Of a stretch of DNA of 64,000 nucleotides, positions 17,372 through 29,001 are shown piece after piece. Numbering within the stretch: position 1 is the stretch's first letter; the number at the start of each line of letters is the position of its first letter. Source of the DNA: Pontimicrobium aquaticum (GTDB taxonomy: Bacteria; Bacteroidota; Bacteroidia; Flavobacteriales; Flavobacteriaceae). The notes beneath the pieces were generated by a model. The model was not told the origin of the DNA and did not search any database. It was given only the letters and a program-made list of their open reading frames with translations. Both the position numbers and the translations under genes were made by a program. The stretch covers positions 338,145 to 402,144 of the forward strand of contig NZ_SUPL01000004.1 in NCBI RefSeq assembly GCF_005047595.1. Reading direction: 5' to 3'.

Positions 17372-18575
17372 GGTATTGTTTTAATATTTCTTGCATAATA
17401 TCTTGAGCAACATCTGCTTTAGATTTTAGACTGTAATTAACACTATTTTCATTTTTGTCGATAATAGTAACTTTGTTGGTAACTCCACCAAAACCAGCAC
17501 CTTCATCATTTAACGAATTTAATACAATTAAATCTAAATTCTTAGATTTTAGCTTTCCAATTGCATTTTCAAGCTCATTATTAGTCTCTAAAGCAAAGCC
17601 AACTAAAATTTGCTGATTCTTTATTCTTCCTAATGAGCCAAGAATATCTTTCGTCTTTTCTAACTCTAAAGTTAACGTAGAATCTTTCTTTTTTATTTTT
17701 TTATCGGCTACAAATTTTGGCTTGTAATCGGCAACAGCAGCAGATAAGATAGCAATATCACAGCTTTTAAAATTATCGTGTACAGCATTATACATGTCTT
17801 GTGCACTTACTACTGGAATAACATTAATTAAACTACTATTCACATTTTGATGAGTTGGTCCTGTAATTAAAACTACCTCAGCACCAAGCTTAGAAGCTGC
17901 TTTAGCAATTTCGAAGCCCATTTTACCACTAGAATGGTTACCAATAAAGCGTACAGGATCTATAGCTTCGTAGGTTGGTCCTGCAGTTATTAATACTTTT
18001 TTATTATGTAATGGAAGTCCTGAAAGTATATGGTTTTCTATAAACGTAACTATATCTTCAGGTTCTGCCATTCTGCCTTCACCAACTAAACCGCTGGCCA
18101 ATTCACCACTAGTTGCAGGAATCATAACATTACCAAAACTTTGAAGTTTATCTAACGAGCTTTTGGTAGAATCATGCTTGTACATATCTAAATCCATTGC
18201 AGGTGCAAAATACACAGGGCACTTAGCTGATAAATAGGTAGCCAACAACATATTATCGCTGTTACCTGATGCCATTTTAGACAAGGTATTAGCAGTTGCC
18301 GGAGCAATTAAAAATAAATCTGCCCACAAACCCAACTCTACATGGTTATTCCATACATCATTTTCATCATCATCGTTTGTAAATGATGAAACTACTGGGT
18401 TTTTAGATAATGTTGATAAGGTTAAAGGGGTTATGAAGTCTTTAGAAGCAGGTGTCATGACCACTTTAACATGTGCACCTGCTTTTATAAATAATCTTAC
18501 TAATGACGCTGTTTTATAAGCGGCTATACCAGCAGTTATGCCTAATAGTACGTTTTTGCCACTTAAAATAGACAT
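17364..18575 (-). CDS. coaBC: Bifunctional phosphopantothenoylcysteine decarboxylase / phosphopantothenate-cysteine ligase
   Basis: CoaBC (403 residues) carries out two successive CoA steps. The N-terminal flavoprotein decarboxylase domain (about 1-185) shows [14 protein letters not shown], the HxxLxxxAD-type segment [10 protein letters not shown] and PAMDLDMY; the C-terminal CTP-dependent ligase domain (about 190-400) shows [20 protein letters not shown] and [11 protein letters not shown] at 18575 is preferred to the GTG one codon upstream. The 3-6 base gap to rpoZ and the overlap with DUF4835 place it in the bamD operon. Confidence 0.96.
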   Translation of the reverse strand: MSILSGKNVLLGITAGIAAYKTASLVRLFIKAGAHVKVVMTPASKDFITPLTLSTLSKNPVVSSFTNDDDENDVWNNHVELGLWADLFLIAPATANTLSKMASGNSDNMLLATYLSAKCPVYFAPAMDLDMYKHDSTKSSLDKLQSFGNVMIPATSGELASGLVGEGRMAEPEDIVTFIENHILSGLPLHNKKVLITAGPTYEAIDPVRFIGNHSSGKMGFEIAKAASKLGAEVVLITGPTHQNVNSSLINVIPVVSAQDMYNAVHDNFKSCDIAILSAAVADYKPKFVADKKIKKKDSTLTLELEKTKDILGSLGRIKNQQILVGFALETNNELENAIGKLKSKNLDLIVLNSLNDEGAGFGGVTNKVTIIDKNENSVNYSLKSKADVAQDIMQEILKQYHA

Positions 18576-18581
18576 CACTAA

Positions 18582-18911
18582 TTATTCTTGAGAATCTTCC
18601 TCAGTATTTCTATAGTAAATTTTGTCGTTTAGCCATTCTTGAACAGCTAATGCATGAGGCTTAGGTAATTTTTCGTAAAATTTAGATACCTCAATTTGTT
18701 CTTTGTTTTCGAAGATTTCTTCTAAACTGTCATTATAAGTTGCAAACTCTTCTAACTTATCAATAAGTTCTTTTCTTATCTCAGTGTTAATTTGCTCTGC
18801 TCTTCTAGCAATAACTGATATTGCTTCATAAATATTATCAGTAGGCGCATCAATTTTGTTTCTATCGTACGTCTCTGTATTTACTGGAGCGTTAACTTTC
18901 TTTAAATCCAT
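18582..18911 (-). CDS. rpoZ: DNA-directed RNA polymerase omega subunit
   Basis: This 109-residue protein is the Bacteroidota form of the omega subunit that helps assemble RNA polymerase. The RpoZ/Rpb6-like core is NIYEAISVIARRAEQINTEI, with a lineage-typical extended acidic C-terminus. It is placed directly between bamD and coaBC; rpoZ next to coaBC is a widespread arrangement and supports the call. Confidence 0.9.
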   Translation of the reverse strand: MDLKKVNAPVNTETYDRNKIDAPTDNIYEAISVIARRAEQINTEIRKELIDKLEEFATYNDSLEEIFENKEQIEVSKFYEKLPKPHALAVQEWLNDKIYYRNTEEDSQE

Positions 18912-18921
18912 CTTTATATAA

Positions 18922-19734
18922 TTAACCTTTGTTTTCGTATTGTCTTTGCAATTCTATTAACTCAGCATTCATTTTGTTAGCTTCTTCAAGAAACTCAGAT
19001 TCTGCAAATCTACTTTTAAATGAATCATAATACTCAATTGCATTTCTTACTCGTTCTTCTTTTTTACTCTCCACACTGTTTACAGCTAGTTTATATGCTG
19101 AATCTAAGCGATAAAACATAGCCTTTTCTTTATGTGTAGCACCTGGGAAATCCAATATAAAATTATCGAATGCCTTAATAGCAGCCTCATAATCTCTATT
19201 ATGAGGTCCTAATGTGTGGTATTGCTTAGCTATTTCATAAGCTTTTCTTTCTAATTTAAAATCTAATTCTTTAACCATTTTATTAGCTTCGGCTAAAAAC
19301 TCTGAGTTAGGATAGGCATTGATAAATGATTGTATTTTCTCAATAGCTTCAACAGTTTCCTTTTGCTCTTTACTATAAACTGGTGGAAGATGATAGTAAC
19401 TCTTTGCTGCTAGAAAAGCCATTTCTTCGGCTTTTTCACTTTCTGGATAAGAGTTTACAAAACGCTCCATATGATAATTAGAAGTATAATAATCTCCAAC
19501 TTCATAATGTGCTTTAGCATTCATATACATAAGCTTTTGAGCTTGAGGCTTACCTCTATATTTAGGAACAATTTGATCGAATAAGCGCAATGCTTTTCTA
19601 TACTTTCCAGATTCATATAGATCTGTTCCCATTTTAAACTTTACTGCAATATCTTCAGATTTTATAGCTTTTTGAAATTCACTACAAGAACTAAACGCTA
19701 TTGCAATAATGAATATGTAAATTAGTTGTTTCAT
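18922..19734 (-). CDS. bamD: Outer membrane assembly lipoprotein BamD
   Basis: BamD (270 residues) is the essential lipoprotein of the BAM complex that folds outer-membrane proteins. The lipoprotein signal is MKQLIYIFIIAIAFSSCSE with lipobox cysteine at about position 17, followed by TPR-like helical repeats (KFKMGTDLYESGKYRKALRL, AKAHYEVGDYYTSNYHMERF, YPESEKAEEMAFLAA). A longer frame from 19764 would put a non-signal segment in front, so ATG 19734 is chosen. A -7 box TACTTTTG lies 18 bases upstream. It heads the bamD-rpoZ-coaBC-DUF4835 operon. Confidence 0.93.
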   Translation of the reverse strand: MKQLIYIFIIAIAFSSCSEFQKAIKSEDIAVKFKMGTDLYESGKYRKALRLFDQIVPKYRGKPQAQKLMYMNAKAHYEVGDYYTSNYHMERFVNSYPESEKAEEMAFLAAKSYYHLPPVYSKEQKETVEAIEKIQSFINAYPNSEFLAEANKMVKELDFKLERKAYEIAKQYHTLGPHNRDYEAAIKAFDNFILDFPGATHKEKAMFYRLDSAYKLAVNSVESKKEERVRNAIEYYDSFKSRFAESEFLEEANKMNAELIELQRQYENKG

Positions 19735-19751
19735 AGATTTTAAACAGGATG

Positions 19752-19759
19752 CAAAAGTA
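19752..19759 (-). promoter_or_regulatory. Bacteroidota -7 box (TACTTTTG) before the bamD operon
   Basis: An exact TAnnTTTG match predicts a start near 19746 and a leader of about 12 bases before the bamD ATG, which supports that ATG over the upstream one. Confidence 0.55.
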
Positions 19760-19858
19760 AACATTTATAACGTATTTTAAAAACAATTATTTTAAGCTAA
19801 AATATAACGACATTTCCCTACTTGATAAGGTTTAAGTAATATTTAACTTTTAAATAAT

Positions 19859-20734
19859 TCAATACTGTTGTATGTAGTTTTTTATTCGCTGTTTTAAGCC
19901 ACTAGTTGCGGGTACTAAAGGCAGCCTAACGGTATCTTGACACAAGTCCATGCATTCTAACACAGCTTTGATGCCTGCGGGATTATTTTCTTCGAAAATT
20001 AGATTAGTAATCTCAATAAATTTATTGTGAAGCTTGTATGCCTCAGTTGCTTTTCCTTGTAATCCTAATTGAATCATTTTCGAGAAATCCTTCGGAAACG
20101 CTTGTCCTAACACAGAAATAACTCCAGAACCTCCAGCTAAAGCAACTCCCAGAGCTAAATCGTCATCACCAGAAATTACTAAAAAGTTATCTGGTTTATT
20201 GCTTAAAAGATCTAAATATTGCTGTTGGTTATTACCTGCTTCTTTTACTGCTACTATATTTTCAAAATCATTTGCTAAGCGTAAAGTCGTTTTTGGCAGC
20301 ATATTCTTTGCTGTTCTTCCAGGTACATTATATAAAATTATTGGAATTGGACAAACTTGGGAAATAGCTTTAAAGTGTTGATAAAATCCTTCTTGAGTAG
20401 GTTTACTGTAATATGGCGCAACTGATAGAATAGCAGCAAAATCAGATAAATCGGTGTTTTTAATTTCGTCTATTACTGCTGCTGTATTATTGCCTCCAAT
20501 ACCAAGTACTAAAGGTAATTTACCGTTATTTGCTTTTTTAACAGTGGCTATTATATTTTGTTTTTCTTGTTTGGTTATAGTGACACTTTCCCCTGTGGTT
20601 CCACTTATTACCAAATAATTGGTGCCATTATCAACATTGTATCTTACAATGTTAGTAAGTGCCTCATGATCGACATGTAATTCACTATTAAATGGAGTGA
20701 CTAATGCAACTCCTGTTCCTGTTAATGCATTCAT
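19859..20734 (-). CDS. dapA: 4-hydroxy-tetrahydrodipicolinate synthase
   Basis: DapA (291 residues) condenses pyruvate with aspartate semialdehyde at the first committed step of diaminopimelate and lysine synthesis. GTTGESVT binds pyruvate, YNVPGRT holds the catalytic tyrosine and arginine, and the Schiff-base lysine is in VAVKEAGN. Length is standard. Its ATG overlaps the stop of the upstream uncharacterised gene, so the two are co-expressed. dapF of the same pathway is at 46.6-47.4 kb. Confidence 0.96.
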   Translation of the reverse strand: MNALTGTGVALVTPFNSELHVDHEALTNIVRYNVDNGTNYLVISGTTGESVTITKQEKQNIIATVKKANNGKLPLVLGIGGNNTAAVIDEIKNTDLSDFAAILSVAPYYSKPTQEGFYQHFKAISQVCPIPIILYNVPGRTAKNMLPKTTLRLANDFENIVAVKEAGNNQQQYLDLLSNKPDNFLVISGDDDLALGVALAGGSGVISVLGQAFPKDFSKMIQLGLQGKATEAYKLHNKFIEITNLIFEENNPAGIKAVLECMDLCQDTVRLPLVPATSGLKQRIKNYIQQY

Positions 20735-21252
20735 TATATTTTGTTAAGTACCTTTAAATATTTAATTAATTCCATTTTAAACAAATCTATTTGGTTTGTT
20801 GTCACATCAATAATAAAATCGTGTAGTCTTTTATCTTTTCCAGAAATACCTATCTTAAAATTTGCTTTAGATAGTGCTGTGACTAAGTTTAACTCTAAAG
20901 AATCTTCTTTATAGTAGCTTATTAGCGCATCGAACTCTGTATTAACAAATTCTTCAAGCTCCACATTATCAATTTTACCATTCCAACCAAAGTTTTTAGG
21001 ATTAAAAAAAGCATCCCAATTGTTTGGCGTTAATTTTTCATCGGTTATAAAAGCAATAAACTTTACTTTATTTTCTAAGATTTTTATTTCTTTAAATAAA
21101 GATTTAAATGCTTCATAATTATTGAACTCATCAAAATTTAAAACAATTCCAACAGATTCTATTTTACGAGAATCGACAACATTTTGTCTTGAACTCAATA
21201 GAGTATTAATATATTTTTGATTTGATTTCTCTTTAAATCGTTTTAAAAACAT
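20734..21252 (-). CDS. Uncharacterised conserved protein upstream of dapA (DUF6913-like)
   Basis: A 172-residue soluble protein without signal peptide or TM helices. It begins with a basic segment (MFLKRFKEKSNQKYINTLLSSR), then has alternating strands and helices (SVGIVLNFDEFNNYEAFKSL ... VKFIAFITDEK ... FDALISYYKEDSLELNLVTA), ending FIIDVTTNQIDLFKMELIKYL. I recognise it as the short family usually placed in front of dapA in Flavobacteriaceae (DUF6913 in recent nomenclature, from memory). Function is unknown. Sharing one base with dapA implies co-translation and possibly a link to cell-wall precursor supply (inference). Confidence 0.75.
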   Translation of the reverse strand: MFLKRFKEKSNQKYINTLLSSRQNVVDSRKIESVGIVLNFDEFNNYEAFKSLFKEIKILENKVKFIAFITDEKLTPNNWDAFFNPKNFGWNGKIDNVELEEFVNTEFDALISYYKEDSLELNLVTALSKANFKIGISGKDKRLHDFIIDVTTNQIDLFKMELIKYLKVLNKI

Positions 21253-21271
21253 TTATATTTATGCGTTTGTA

Positions 21272-21279
21272 CAAATGTA
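21272..21279 (-). promoter_or_regulatory. Bacteroidota -7 box (TACATTTG) before the dapA operon
   Basis: An exact TAnnTTTG match lies 19 bases upstream of the first gene start on the minus strand. Confidence 0.55.
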
Positions 21280-21384
21280 GTAAACCACCAAGATTAAAAC
21301 TATAACATTTAGTTTCTTTAGATGCATTTGTCATAGAAAATAACATCTTTATATTAAATTGTAACAGAAATAACAATTAGGTTA

Positions 21385-22140
21385 ATGAATAACAGATTTT
21401 TTTTAAGCATTATTGCCTTTATTTTACTTATGTCCTGTAAACAGGATTACCATCTTACTAGAATTGAAGGCAAAAGAATTGAAATAAACGACTCTCTAAC
21501 TGGAAATCAAGATATTGAAAATTTCATAAAACCTTTTAGAGAGCATGTAAACAACGATCTTGATAGTGTTTTAGCATACGCTGTTGATACCTATACAAAA
21601 AACGATGGCGAATTAAACACAGCCATTGGTAATTTTATGGCTGATGCTGTTAAAGAAATGGCAAGTCCTATTTTTAAAAACAGAACTGGAAACGCTATTG
21701 ATATTGTTATGTTAAACCATGGTGGTATTCGTTCTATTCTTTCAAAAGGCAATGTAACCAGTAGAACTGCTTACCAGATTATGCCTTTTGAGAATAGTGT
21801 TGTTGTAACAGGTTTAAAGGGCACTTCCGTAAAAGAGATGGTTAATTATCTCCAAAAATCCAAGCGTGCACATCCAATTTCCGGAATAAGTATTAAGTTA
21901 AATAGTGATTTTGAGTTAATGGAAGCAACGGTTAAAGGCGAAGCTATAGATAATGACAAAACATATTATGTTGCTACAAACGACTACCTGTATAATGGTG
22001 GCGATAATATGAGTTTTTTTAGGCAAGGTGATTCGCTCTACAAACTCGATTACAAAATTAGAAATTTGCTTATTGATTACTTTAAAAAAGTGGATACTTT
22101 AGATTTACATGCTGACGATAGATTTATTAAAACCAATTAA
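21385..22140 (+). CDS. Lipoprotein with 5'-nucleotidase C-terminal domain
   Basis: This 251-residue lipoprotein (MNNRFFLSIIAFILLMSCKQD, lipobox Cys at about 18) contains only the C-terminal, nucleoside-binding domain of UshA-type 5'-nucleotidases: NTAIGNFMADAV, MLNHGGIRS, YQIMPFENSVV and the TNDYLYNGGDNM motif. The catalytic metallophosphoesterase domain is a separate gene 9 bases downstream, so the enzyme is split and the gene order is reversed relative to the fused protein. The two products probably associate in the periplasm to dephosphorylate nucleotides (inference). Confidence 0.9.
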   Translation: MNNRFFLSIIAFILLMSCKQDYHLTRIEGKRIEINDSLTGNQDIENFIKPFREHVNNDLDSVLAYAVDTYTKNDGELNTAIGNFMADAVKEMASPIFKNRTGNAIDIVMLNHGGIRSILSKGNVTSRTAYQIMPFENSVVVTGLKGTSVKEMVNYLQKSKRAHPISGISIKLNSDFELMEATVKGEAIDNDKTYYVATNDYLYNGGDNMSFFRQGDSLYKLDYKIRNLLIDYFKKVDTLDLHADDRFIKTN

Positions 22141-22149
22141 TCCTAAAAA

Positions 22150-23064
22150 ATGAAACGAAGAAAATTTATACAGCAAACAGCCGCAAGTAGTGCGTTTATT
22201 GGGTTAGGTGGTTTAACATTATCATCGTTTAACAGTGTTACACAGAAAAAAATTACTATTTTACATACTAACGATGTGCACAGCCACATAGACCCTTTTG
22301 GTCCAGACGATGGTAGAAATGCCAATAAAGGTGGGGTCGCTAGAAGAGCTAGCTTAGTAGAAACTATCAGAAAAGAAAACCCTAACACCTTATTACTTGA
22401 TGCAGGCGATATTTTTCAAGGCACACCGTATTTTAATTATTATGGTGGTGAACTAGAATTTAAGCTTATGAGCATGCTTAAGTATGATGCTGCCACCATT
22501 GGAAATCATGATTTTGATAATGGTATAGATGGCTTATATGCGCAATTACCACATGCTAAATTCGATTTTATATCTGCTAATTACGATTTCTCGAATACTG
22601 TATTAGATACGCATGTAAAACCTTATAAAACTTTTATTAAAGATGGCATTAAAATAGGTGTGTTTGGTTTAGGTATTGAGTTAGACGGTTTGGTGACTAA
22701 AGAGTTATTCAAAGAAACCATATATTTAAACCCAACCGAAATCGCTCAAGACATGAGTCGTATTCTAAAAGAAGAAGAGCATTGTGATTTGGTAATTTGC
22801 TTATCACATCTAGGATATAATTATAGAAATAACGAAGAGAAGCCTTCCGATTTAACACTTGCAAGAGCCACAAAAGATATTGATCTTATCATTGGAGGAC
22901 ACACACATACCTTTTTACCTAAGCCAACCATTGAAAAAAATAGCGTTGGCAAAAATGTATTAGTAAATCAAGTAGGCTGTTATGGGTTGTATTTAGGAAA
23001 GATTGATTTTTATTTTGATAGCGATAAAAATAAATCTGCTGATGGCACTACAATAATTGTTTAA
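22150..23064 (+). CDS. Metallophosphoesterase (5'-nucleotidase catalytic domain) with Tat-like signal
   Basis: This 304-residue protein has a twin-arginine-like leader (MKRRKFIQQTAASSAFIGLGG) and the full set of calcineurin-like metal ligands: TNDVHSH, DAGDIFQGTP, GNHDFDNG, and the C-terminal GGHTHTF. It is the catalytic half of a UshA-type 5'-nucleotidase. The stop comes where the fused enzymes continue into the C-terminal domain, which here is encoded by the upstream gene. The gene ends 9 bases before a convergent membrane protein gene. Confidence 0.92.
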   Translation: MKRRKFIQQTAASSAFIGLGGLTLSSFNSVTQKKITILHTNDVHSHIDPFGPDDGRNANKGGVARRASLVETIRKENPNTLLLDAGDIFQGTPYFNYYGGELEFKLMSMLKYDAATIGNHDFDNGIDGLYAQLPHAKFDFISANYDFSNTVLDTHVKPYKTFIKDGIKIGVFGLGIELDGLVTKELFKETIYLNPTEIAQDMSRILKEEEHCDLVICLSHLGYNYRNNEEKPSDLTLARATKDIDLIIGGHTHTFLPKPTIEKNSVGKNVLVNQVGCYGLYLGKIDFYFDSDKNKSADGTTIIV

Positions 23065-23073
23065 AACTTAAAA

Positions 23074-23856
23074 CTATAATTTTGCGTTTTCAAGCCTTTC
23101 ACGACGAATCTCTTGCTTTTTAGCTTTCATATAACTCATACTTGACTGAATATAGAAAAGTGTAAATGCCAATACTAATAACACAGAATAAACAACACCT
23201 AAAACTATTCTCTCAGACACGTAAAAATAAGCTACTTGAATAACCTCTGAAAATACAATACAGAGTGATCCAATTAATAAATTCATAGCCTTTTTGGAAT
23301 CTCTACTAATATAGTTTACTAGCGCCATTGTAAGAAGTAACATAATCACAGTATTATACACAATTTCTATAACAAAATCTAACGTAGATGATAAATAACC
23401 GCTCTTTAAGGAAATATCAGAGACCAAAATTACACTATACACATCTAATGCTATTAACACTATTAAATGTATTGGAAAGCGCTTAATAATTTTATTTAGA
23501 CGTACATTCTTATTTATTTCAAGAAACAATGATGAATATGACAAGATAAAACACAAATTACCACCATAAAATTGTAAATAGTCAATAAACTCACTTTCAT
23601 TAATATAATATAGAATACCTATTCCTGCTAAAAGCTCTCCTATTGCATAAAAGCATAAAAACCAAAAGAAAAAGCTCTTGGTATCTTTAGACTTTAACAC
23701 ATATAAATATGTTAGTAACGGAACAATAGGAAATCTTACCATTTCTGTAGCTATATCTAAATCTAAAATTTGAAAAGATATAAATGCTATAGTAAGTATA
23801 ACGATAAAACTACCTAGTAGCTTTGCTTTTTTTATAATGACACTGTTTTTGCTCAT
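23074..23856 (-). CDS. Unrecognised polytopic membrane protein
   Basis: A 260-residue protein with about seven or eight hydrophobic segments (first at residues 13-32, last near 217-240) and a highly basic C-terminal tail (KAKKQEIRRERLENAKL). The helix layout is reminiscent of YhhN/TMEM86-type lysoplasmalogenases, but the diagnostic residues of that family are not clearly present, so I do not assign it. It stands alone, convergent with the nucleotidase gene and separated from ligA by about 100 bases; a -7 box (TATATTTG) precedes it. Confidence 0.6.
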   Translation of the reverse strand: MSKNSVIIKKAKLLGSFIVILTIAFISFQILDLDIATEMVRFPIVPLLTYLYVLKSKDTKSFFFWFLCFYAIGELLAGIGILYYINESEFIDYLQFYGGNLCFILSYSSLFLEINKNVRLNKIIKRFPIHLIVLIALDVYSVILVSDISLKSGYLSSTLDFVIEIVYNTVIMLLLTMALVNYISRDSKKAMNLLIGSLCIVFSEVIQVAYFYVSERIVLGVVYSVLLVLAFTLFYIQSSMSYMKAKKQEIRRERLENAKL

Positions 23857-23879
23857 AGATTTGGGGTCTATTTGTGAGA

Positions 23880-23887
23880 CAAATATA
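23880..23887 (-). promoter_or_regulatory. Bacteroidota -7 box (TATATTTG) before the membrane protein gene
   Basis: An exact TAnnTTTG match lies 23 bases upstream of the minus-strand start at 23856. Confidence 0.5.
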
Positions 23888-23954
23888 ACAAAATATTACA
23901 ATTAAACGATAAAATATTACTTTTTATCGATAAAAGAGTTTATTTAAAATAATT

Positions 23955-25976
<2,022 letters not shown>

Positions 25977-26009
25977 TTAGGCTATATTTAAAGCATCTAA
26001 TATACTAAA

Positions 26010-28310
26010 ATGCATTACAAGAAAATACTCGTTGCTCTGCTTTTTATGAGCATTTTATTCAACTGTAAAGAAAAAGAAATATTAACTACAGATGTATTAG
26101 TAATTCCGCAACCATTAGAACAAACTATAAATAAAGGGTCGTTTATTTTAAACGCTTCAACTGGGATTCAATACGATGATGTTTTTAAAATTTCTGCAGA
26201 ATTTCTAAAATCATATATTGAAGAAGGTGGTAATATAAAACTAGTAGGCAGTAACCTAATTTCCTTTATTAAAGATGATACTTTAGCTGATGAAGGATAT
26301 TCACTTGAAATTCTTCCAAACACCATAAAAATTAAAGCCAAAACAGACCAAGGTGCTTTTTATGCAATACAATCTTTAAGGCAACTACTACCTCCAGAAT
26401 TTGAAAATGGTACATTTCAAGAAAATGATATAGCAATACCTTGCACAACTATCAAGGATGAACCACAATTCTCTTATCGTGGTATGCATTTAGATGTAGG
26501 TCGCCATATGTTTTCAGTAGATTTCATAAAAAAATACATCGATGCTCTTGCCTTGTTAAAAATGAACACCTTTCATTGGCATTTAACCGAAGATCAAGGT
26601 TGGCGTATAGAAATCAAGAAGTACCCTAAACTTCAAGAAATTGCTGCTTTTAGAAACGAAACTTTAATTGGACATTACAACGACCAACCGCATCAGTTTG
26701 ATGGTAAACAATATGGTGGTTATTACACACAAGAAGAAGTTAAAGAAGTGGTTGCTTATGCCCAAAGTCGTTTTGTAACTGTAATTCCAGAAATTGAACT
26801 TCCTGGACATAGTCAAGCTGCTATTGCAGCATATCCAGAATTGGGTTGTACAGGAGAACAGGTTAACGTAGCAACGAAATGGGGTGTTTTTGAAGAAATT
26901 TATTGCCCTAAAGAAGAAACATTTGCATTTTTAGAAGATGTTCTGGATGAAGTTTTAGCATTATTCCCAAGTGAATTTATTCATATTGGAGGTGATGAGG
27001 CACCAAAAACCCGATGGAAACATTGTAACCATTGTCAAGCACTCATAAAAAAAGAAGGCTTAAAAGACGAACACGAATTGCAGAGTTATTTTATTTCTAG
27101 AATTGAAACTTATCTCAACAGTAAAGGAAGACAGATTATTGGTTGGGATGAAATTCTAGAAGGTGGATTAGCTCCTAATGCTACTGTGATGTCATGGAGA
27201 GGCATAAGTGGAGCAATTGAAGCAGCCAAACAACATCATAATGTAGTGATGACACCAACAAGTCATTGCTATTTTGATTATTATCAAAGTGAAAATGACA
27301 ACGAACCTATTGCTATTGGTGGCTATTTACCCTTGGAAAAAGTGTATAATTTTAATCCAATTCCTGATGAACTAACTAAAGAAGAAGCAAAATACGTGTT
27401 AGGTGCACAAGGCAATATTTGGACTGAGTACATGAAAACCTCTGAACAAGTTGAATACATGGCATTTCCACGCATACTTGCTATGAGCGAAGTGGTCTGG
27501 TCGAAACAGGAAAATAAAAACTATCCTGACTTTGTAAAACGCGTTGAAAACTTTCACAAGAGATTAGATGCTTTAAACATTAATTATGCAAATCATCTTT
27601 ATGAAATTGAAGGCGATTTACTTTCTGATAACAATGGATTGCGTTATCAATTACAAACCTTAACCGATGGTAAAAACATTCGGTTTACTTTAGATGGCTC
27701 AGAACCAACTATAAATTCAGAAGCTTATACTAAACCTATTCCAATTACTGAAAGCGTTAGTATTAAAGCATCTGTATTTAATTCAGATAAAAAATTAGGA
27801 ACTACATTTTCTCAGGATATTAATCTGCATAAAGCCGTTGGAAAAAAAATTACAATAAACAAAGAACCTCACAAATCTTATCCTGGAAGTGGTGCTGAAG
27901 GACTTGTTAATGGCATTTCTGGAAGTGATTCACGTTATGGCGACAAAGAATGGCTAGGGTTTTGGGGAGAAGATATCGAAATCACCATTGATTTAGGTGA
28001 AGAAACCGAAATCAATTCCATTGAAACAAGATTTCATAATGGACAAGGACAATGGATTTATGCGCCAAAGGAAATACATTTTCTTTTTGAGTTAGACGAT
28101 GATTCTTTTCTTTCAAAAAAAGTTTTTTTTAGCGACCAATATGACGATAAGATTTTAAATTTCGATTATGAACTACCAATCCCAGAAGGTATGAATGTAA
28201 AAATCAAGACCATTACTTTGAAAATCCTAAATTATGGAACCATTCCAAAAGGTAAACAAGGTGCTGGTAATAAAGCTTGGACGTTTATTGATGAAATAAT
28301 TGTGAATTAA
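26010..28310 (+). CDS. Lipoprotein beta-N-acetylhexosaminidase, GH20
   Basis: The 766-residue enzyme removes terminal beta-linked GlcNAc/GalNAc from glycans. It has a lipoprotein signal (lipobox ILFNCKEK, Cys at about 20), a GH20b N-terminal domain (about 30-150), and the GH20 TIM barrel with HWHLTEDQGWR, PEIELPGHS and the catalytic Asp-Glu pair in HIGGDEAPKT. After the barrel come a chitobiase-type/FN3-like segment (RFTLDGSEPT) and a C-terminal discoidin-like domain (DKEWLGFWGEDIEITIDLG ... RFHNGQGQWIY). It heads a three-gene cluster with cutC and a GH2 mannosidase, suggesting breakdown of GlcNAc- and mannose-containing glycans such as N-glycan cores. Confidence 0.94.
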   Translation: MHYKKILVALLFMSILFNCKEKEILTTDVLVIPQPLEQTINKGSFILNASTGIQYDDVFKISAEFLKSYIEEGGNIKLVGSNLISFIKDDTLADEGYSLEILPNTIKIKAKTDQGAFYAIQSLRQLLPPEFENGTFQENDIAIPCTTIKDEPQFSYRGMHLDVGRHMFSVDFIKKYIDALALLKMNTFHWHLTEDQGWRIEIKKYPKLQEIAAFRNETLIGHYNDQPHQFDGKQYGGYYTQEEVKEVVAYAQSRFVTVIPEIELPGHSQAAIAAYPELGCTGEQVNVATKWGVFEEIYCPKEETFAFLEDVLDEVLALFPSEFIHIGGDEAPKTRWKHCNHCQALIKKEGLKDEHELQSYFISRIETYLNSKGRQIIGWDEILEGGLAPNATVMSWRGISGAIEAAKQHHNVVMTPTSHCYFDYYQSENDNEPIAIGGYLPLEKVYNFNPIPDELTKEEAKYVLGAQGNIWTEYMKTSEQVEYMAFPRILAMSEVVWSKQENKNYPDFVKRVENFHKRLDALNINYANHLYEIEGDLLSDNNGLRYQLQTLTDGKNIRFTLDGSEPTINSEAYTKPIPITESVSIKASVFNSDKKLGTTFSQDINLHKAVGKKITINKEPHKSYPGSGAEGLVNGISGSDSRYGDKEWLGFWGEDIEITIDLGEETEINSIETRFHNGQGQWIYAPKEIHFLFELDDDSFLSKKVFFSDQYDDKILNFDYELPIPEGMNVKIKTITLKILNYGTIPKGKQGAGNKAWTFIDEIIVN

Positions 28311-28311
28311 G

Positions 28312-29001
28312 ATGCTTTTAGAAATCTGTGCCAACTCCTATCAATCAGCTAAAAATGCTCAAGAAGCAGGAGCACATCGTGTTGAATTATGTCAAGAGCT
28401 ATCGGTTGGTGGTGTGACACCAAGTTATGGTTTATTAAAACAAGTTACAGATACGCTTTCAATTCCAGTGTTTGTATTAATCAGACCACGAAGTGGAAAT
28501 TTTGTCTATACAGAAGAAGAGTTTGACATCATAAAACAAGACATTCAACTATGCAAAAATTTAGGTTGTGCTGGAATTGTTTCTGGTGTTTTAAATAAAG
28601 ACAATACGATTGATATAGAAAGAACGAAAGAATTAGTAGAACTTTCAAGACCATTGCAGTTTACCTTTCATCGCGCTTTTGATTGTGTTGACAATCCTTC
28701 AAAAGCGTTAGAACAATTAATCGTCTTAGGTGTTGATAGAGTATTGACTTCTGGCTTGGAAACCTCAGCAGAAAAAGGCTTGAATCTATTAAAACGATTA
28801 AACGAACAAGCAAATGGCAGAATAACCATTCTTGCAGGAGGAGGGATTAATTCAGACAATACAACGTTGTTTAAAGATGTTGGTTTAAACGAAATTCACG
28901 CGTCTGCCTCAACTGAAATAGAAAGTGATGGCTCATTATTTTCAACACCTCTCACCTATTCCGATCCAAAAAAAATTAAAGCCATTTTAGATGCGATATA
29001 G
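28312..29001 (+). CDS. cutC: CutC family TIM-barrel protein
   Basis: The 229-residue protein matches the CutC family (LEICANSYQSAKNAQ, AHRVELCQELSVGG, PVFVLIRPRSGNFVYTEEE, TFHRAFD, RVLTSGLE, ILAGGGI), a cytosolic TIM barrel first linked to copper tolerance. It starts one base after the GH20 stop and overlaps the GH2 start by 11 bases, so it is tightly coupled to two glycosidases and to no metal-handling gene. That context favours a role connected with sugar use over copper homeostasis (inference). Confidence 0.92.
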   Translation: MLLEICANSYQSAKNAQEAGAHRVELCQELSVGGVTPSYGLLKQVTDTLSIPVFVLIRPRSGNFVYTEEEFDIIKQDIQLCKNLGCAGIVSGVLNKDNTIDIERTKELVELSRPLQFTFHRAFDCVDNPSKALEQLIVLGVDRVLTSGLETSAEKGLNLLKRLNEQANGRITILAGGGINSDNTTLFKDVGLNEIHASASTEIESDGSLFSTPLTYSDPKKIKAILDAI

